DNA of 5,299 nt from an uncultured Alphaproteobacteria bacterium (GTDB taxonomy: Bacteria; Pseudomonadota; Alphaproteobacteria; Caulobacterales; Aquidulcibacteraceae): contig CALBSY010000119.1 in assembly GCA_937967725.1 (NCBI GenBank), forward strand, positions 1-5,299. The letters are read 5' to 3'. Shown one piece after another: positions 5,079 through 5,299 of this stretch; the first letter of the stretch is position 1, and each line of letters opens with the position of its first letter. The position numbers and the translations under genes were made by a program. The notes beneath the pieces are model-generated. The model saw only the letters and a list, made by a program, of their open reading frames with translations. It was not told where the DNA came from and ran no database searches.

Positions 5079-5297
5079 ATGAAGCTTGCTGCGGGTTTGT
5101 TTTCACTTCGGGGTCTTGGGCTGGCGGTCGCGGCGGTCGCCGCCCTGAGTTTTGCCGCGCCAGCAGCTGCTCAGGACCGTTATGCGGCGATCGTCATGGA
5201 CGCCCGCACCAACGAAGTCCTTCTTGAGGATCAGGCTGACGAAGCGCGGGCGCTGGAAGAACTGAAGACGCTGCGGCACGTGCTGATCAACCAGTAG
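5079..5297 (+). CDS. D-alanyl-D-alanine carboxypeptidase, N-terminal fragment (DacF/S11-like), abruptly ended
   Basis: This is the start of a penicillin-binding-protein-type carboxypeptidase (peptidase S11) that trims pentapeptide stems of peptidoglycan in the periplasm. The 72-residue reading frame opens with a signal peptide: basic start MKLAAGLFSLRG, a hydrophobic core of Leu/Ala/Val, and cleavage after AAA at about residue 31. Next comes RYAAIVMDARTNEVLLEDQADEAR, the strand that in S11 enzymes immediately precedes the catalytic YPASLTK segment with its SxxK. Here the frame leaves the family right after Arg57 (base 5249), continues ALEELKTLRHVLINQ and ends at TAG 5295-5297. The catalytic serine, lysine and all later motifs are missing. 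A mis-joined contig end is the likeliest cause; a truncated pseudogene is possible. It points away from the phasin, and from memory this carboxypeptidase often neighbours phasin-clpS-clpA in Alphaproteobacteria. Confidence 0.75.
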   Translation: MKLAAGLFSLRGLGLAVAAVAALSFAAPAAAQDRYAAIVMDARTNEVLLEDQADEARALEELKTLRHVLINQ

Positions 5298-5299
5298 GG
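5250..5299. other. Right end: sequence not belonging to the carboxypeptidase
   Basis: From base 5250 the sequence no longer encodes the expected S11 active-site region. In the same frame it reads ALEELKTLRHVLINQ followed by TAG, which looks like the natural C-terminus of an unrelated helical protein that I cannot identify. It is read as foreign sequence joined at a contig end. Confidence 0.5.

Noticed and set aside
1..5299. tRNA, rRNA, CRISPR array, insertion sequence or phage elements
   Set aside because: I saw no cloverleaf, no regularly spaced repeats, no transposase-like frame and no matching terminal repeats at the two ends.

Overview
The window looks like chromosomal DNA from a GC-rich alphaproteobacterium. 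The gene set points to the Caulobacterales/Hyphomonadaceae or a nearby group, but that placement is an inference from gene content and style, not a measured phylogeny. The core is the clpS-clpA pair with a phasin gene upstream, a D-alanyl-D-alanine carboxypeptidase start reading away from it, and a HIT-family gene beyond clpA. From memory, similar clustering is common in Alphaproteobacteria. The odd length (5299 bases) and abnormal sequence at both ends suggest a complete short contig, not a slice of a larger one.

Layout, left to right. At 1-452 (+) lies the C-terminal two thirds of a short-chain dehydrogenase; its upstream part is missing and the first ~50 bases carry in-frame stops. At 449-883 (+) lies a complete HIT-family hydrolase that overlaps the dehydrogenase stop by ATGA. 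At 890-1309 (-) lies a small exported cupin, convergent with the HIT gene. At 1326-1359 there is a perfect 15-bp inverted repeat between the cupin gene and clpA. At 1381-3702 (-) is full-length clpA, and at 3709-4059 (-) clpS, six bases upstream of it. At 4060-4271 is a gap with terminator-like hairpins and a weak clpS promoter candidate. At 4272-4727 (-) is a phasin. At 4728-5078 is a divergent promoter region. At 5079-5297 (+) is the start of a D-Ala-D-Ala carboxypeptidase whose homology stops abruptly at base 5249.

How the genes work together. ClpS delivers N-degron substrates to ClpA, which unfolds them for ClpP (not encoded here). The tight spacing implies co-transcription and coupled translation of clpS and clpA. 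The phasin gene has its own good promoter and a terminator-like hairpin behind it, so it is probably a separate unit for polyhydroxyalkanoate granule coating. The dehydrogenase and HIT genes form a coupled pair on the other strand.

I see no previously undescribed system. The observations most worth checking are the two abrupt ends (probable chimeric junctions), the perfect hairpin behind clpA, and the repeat-bearing phasin promoter.
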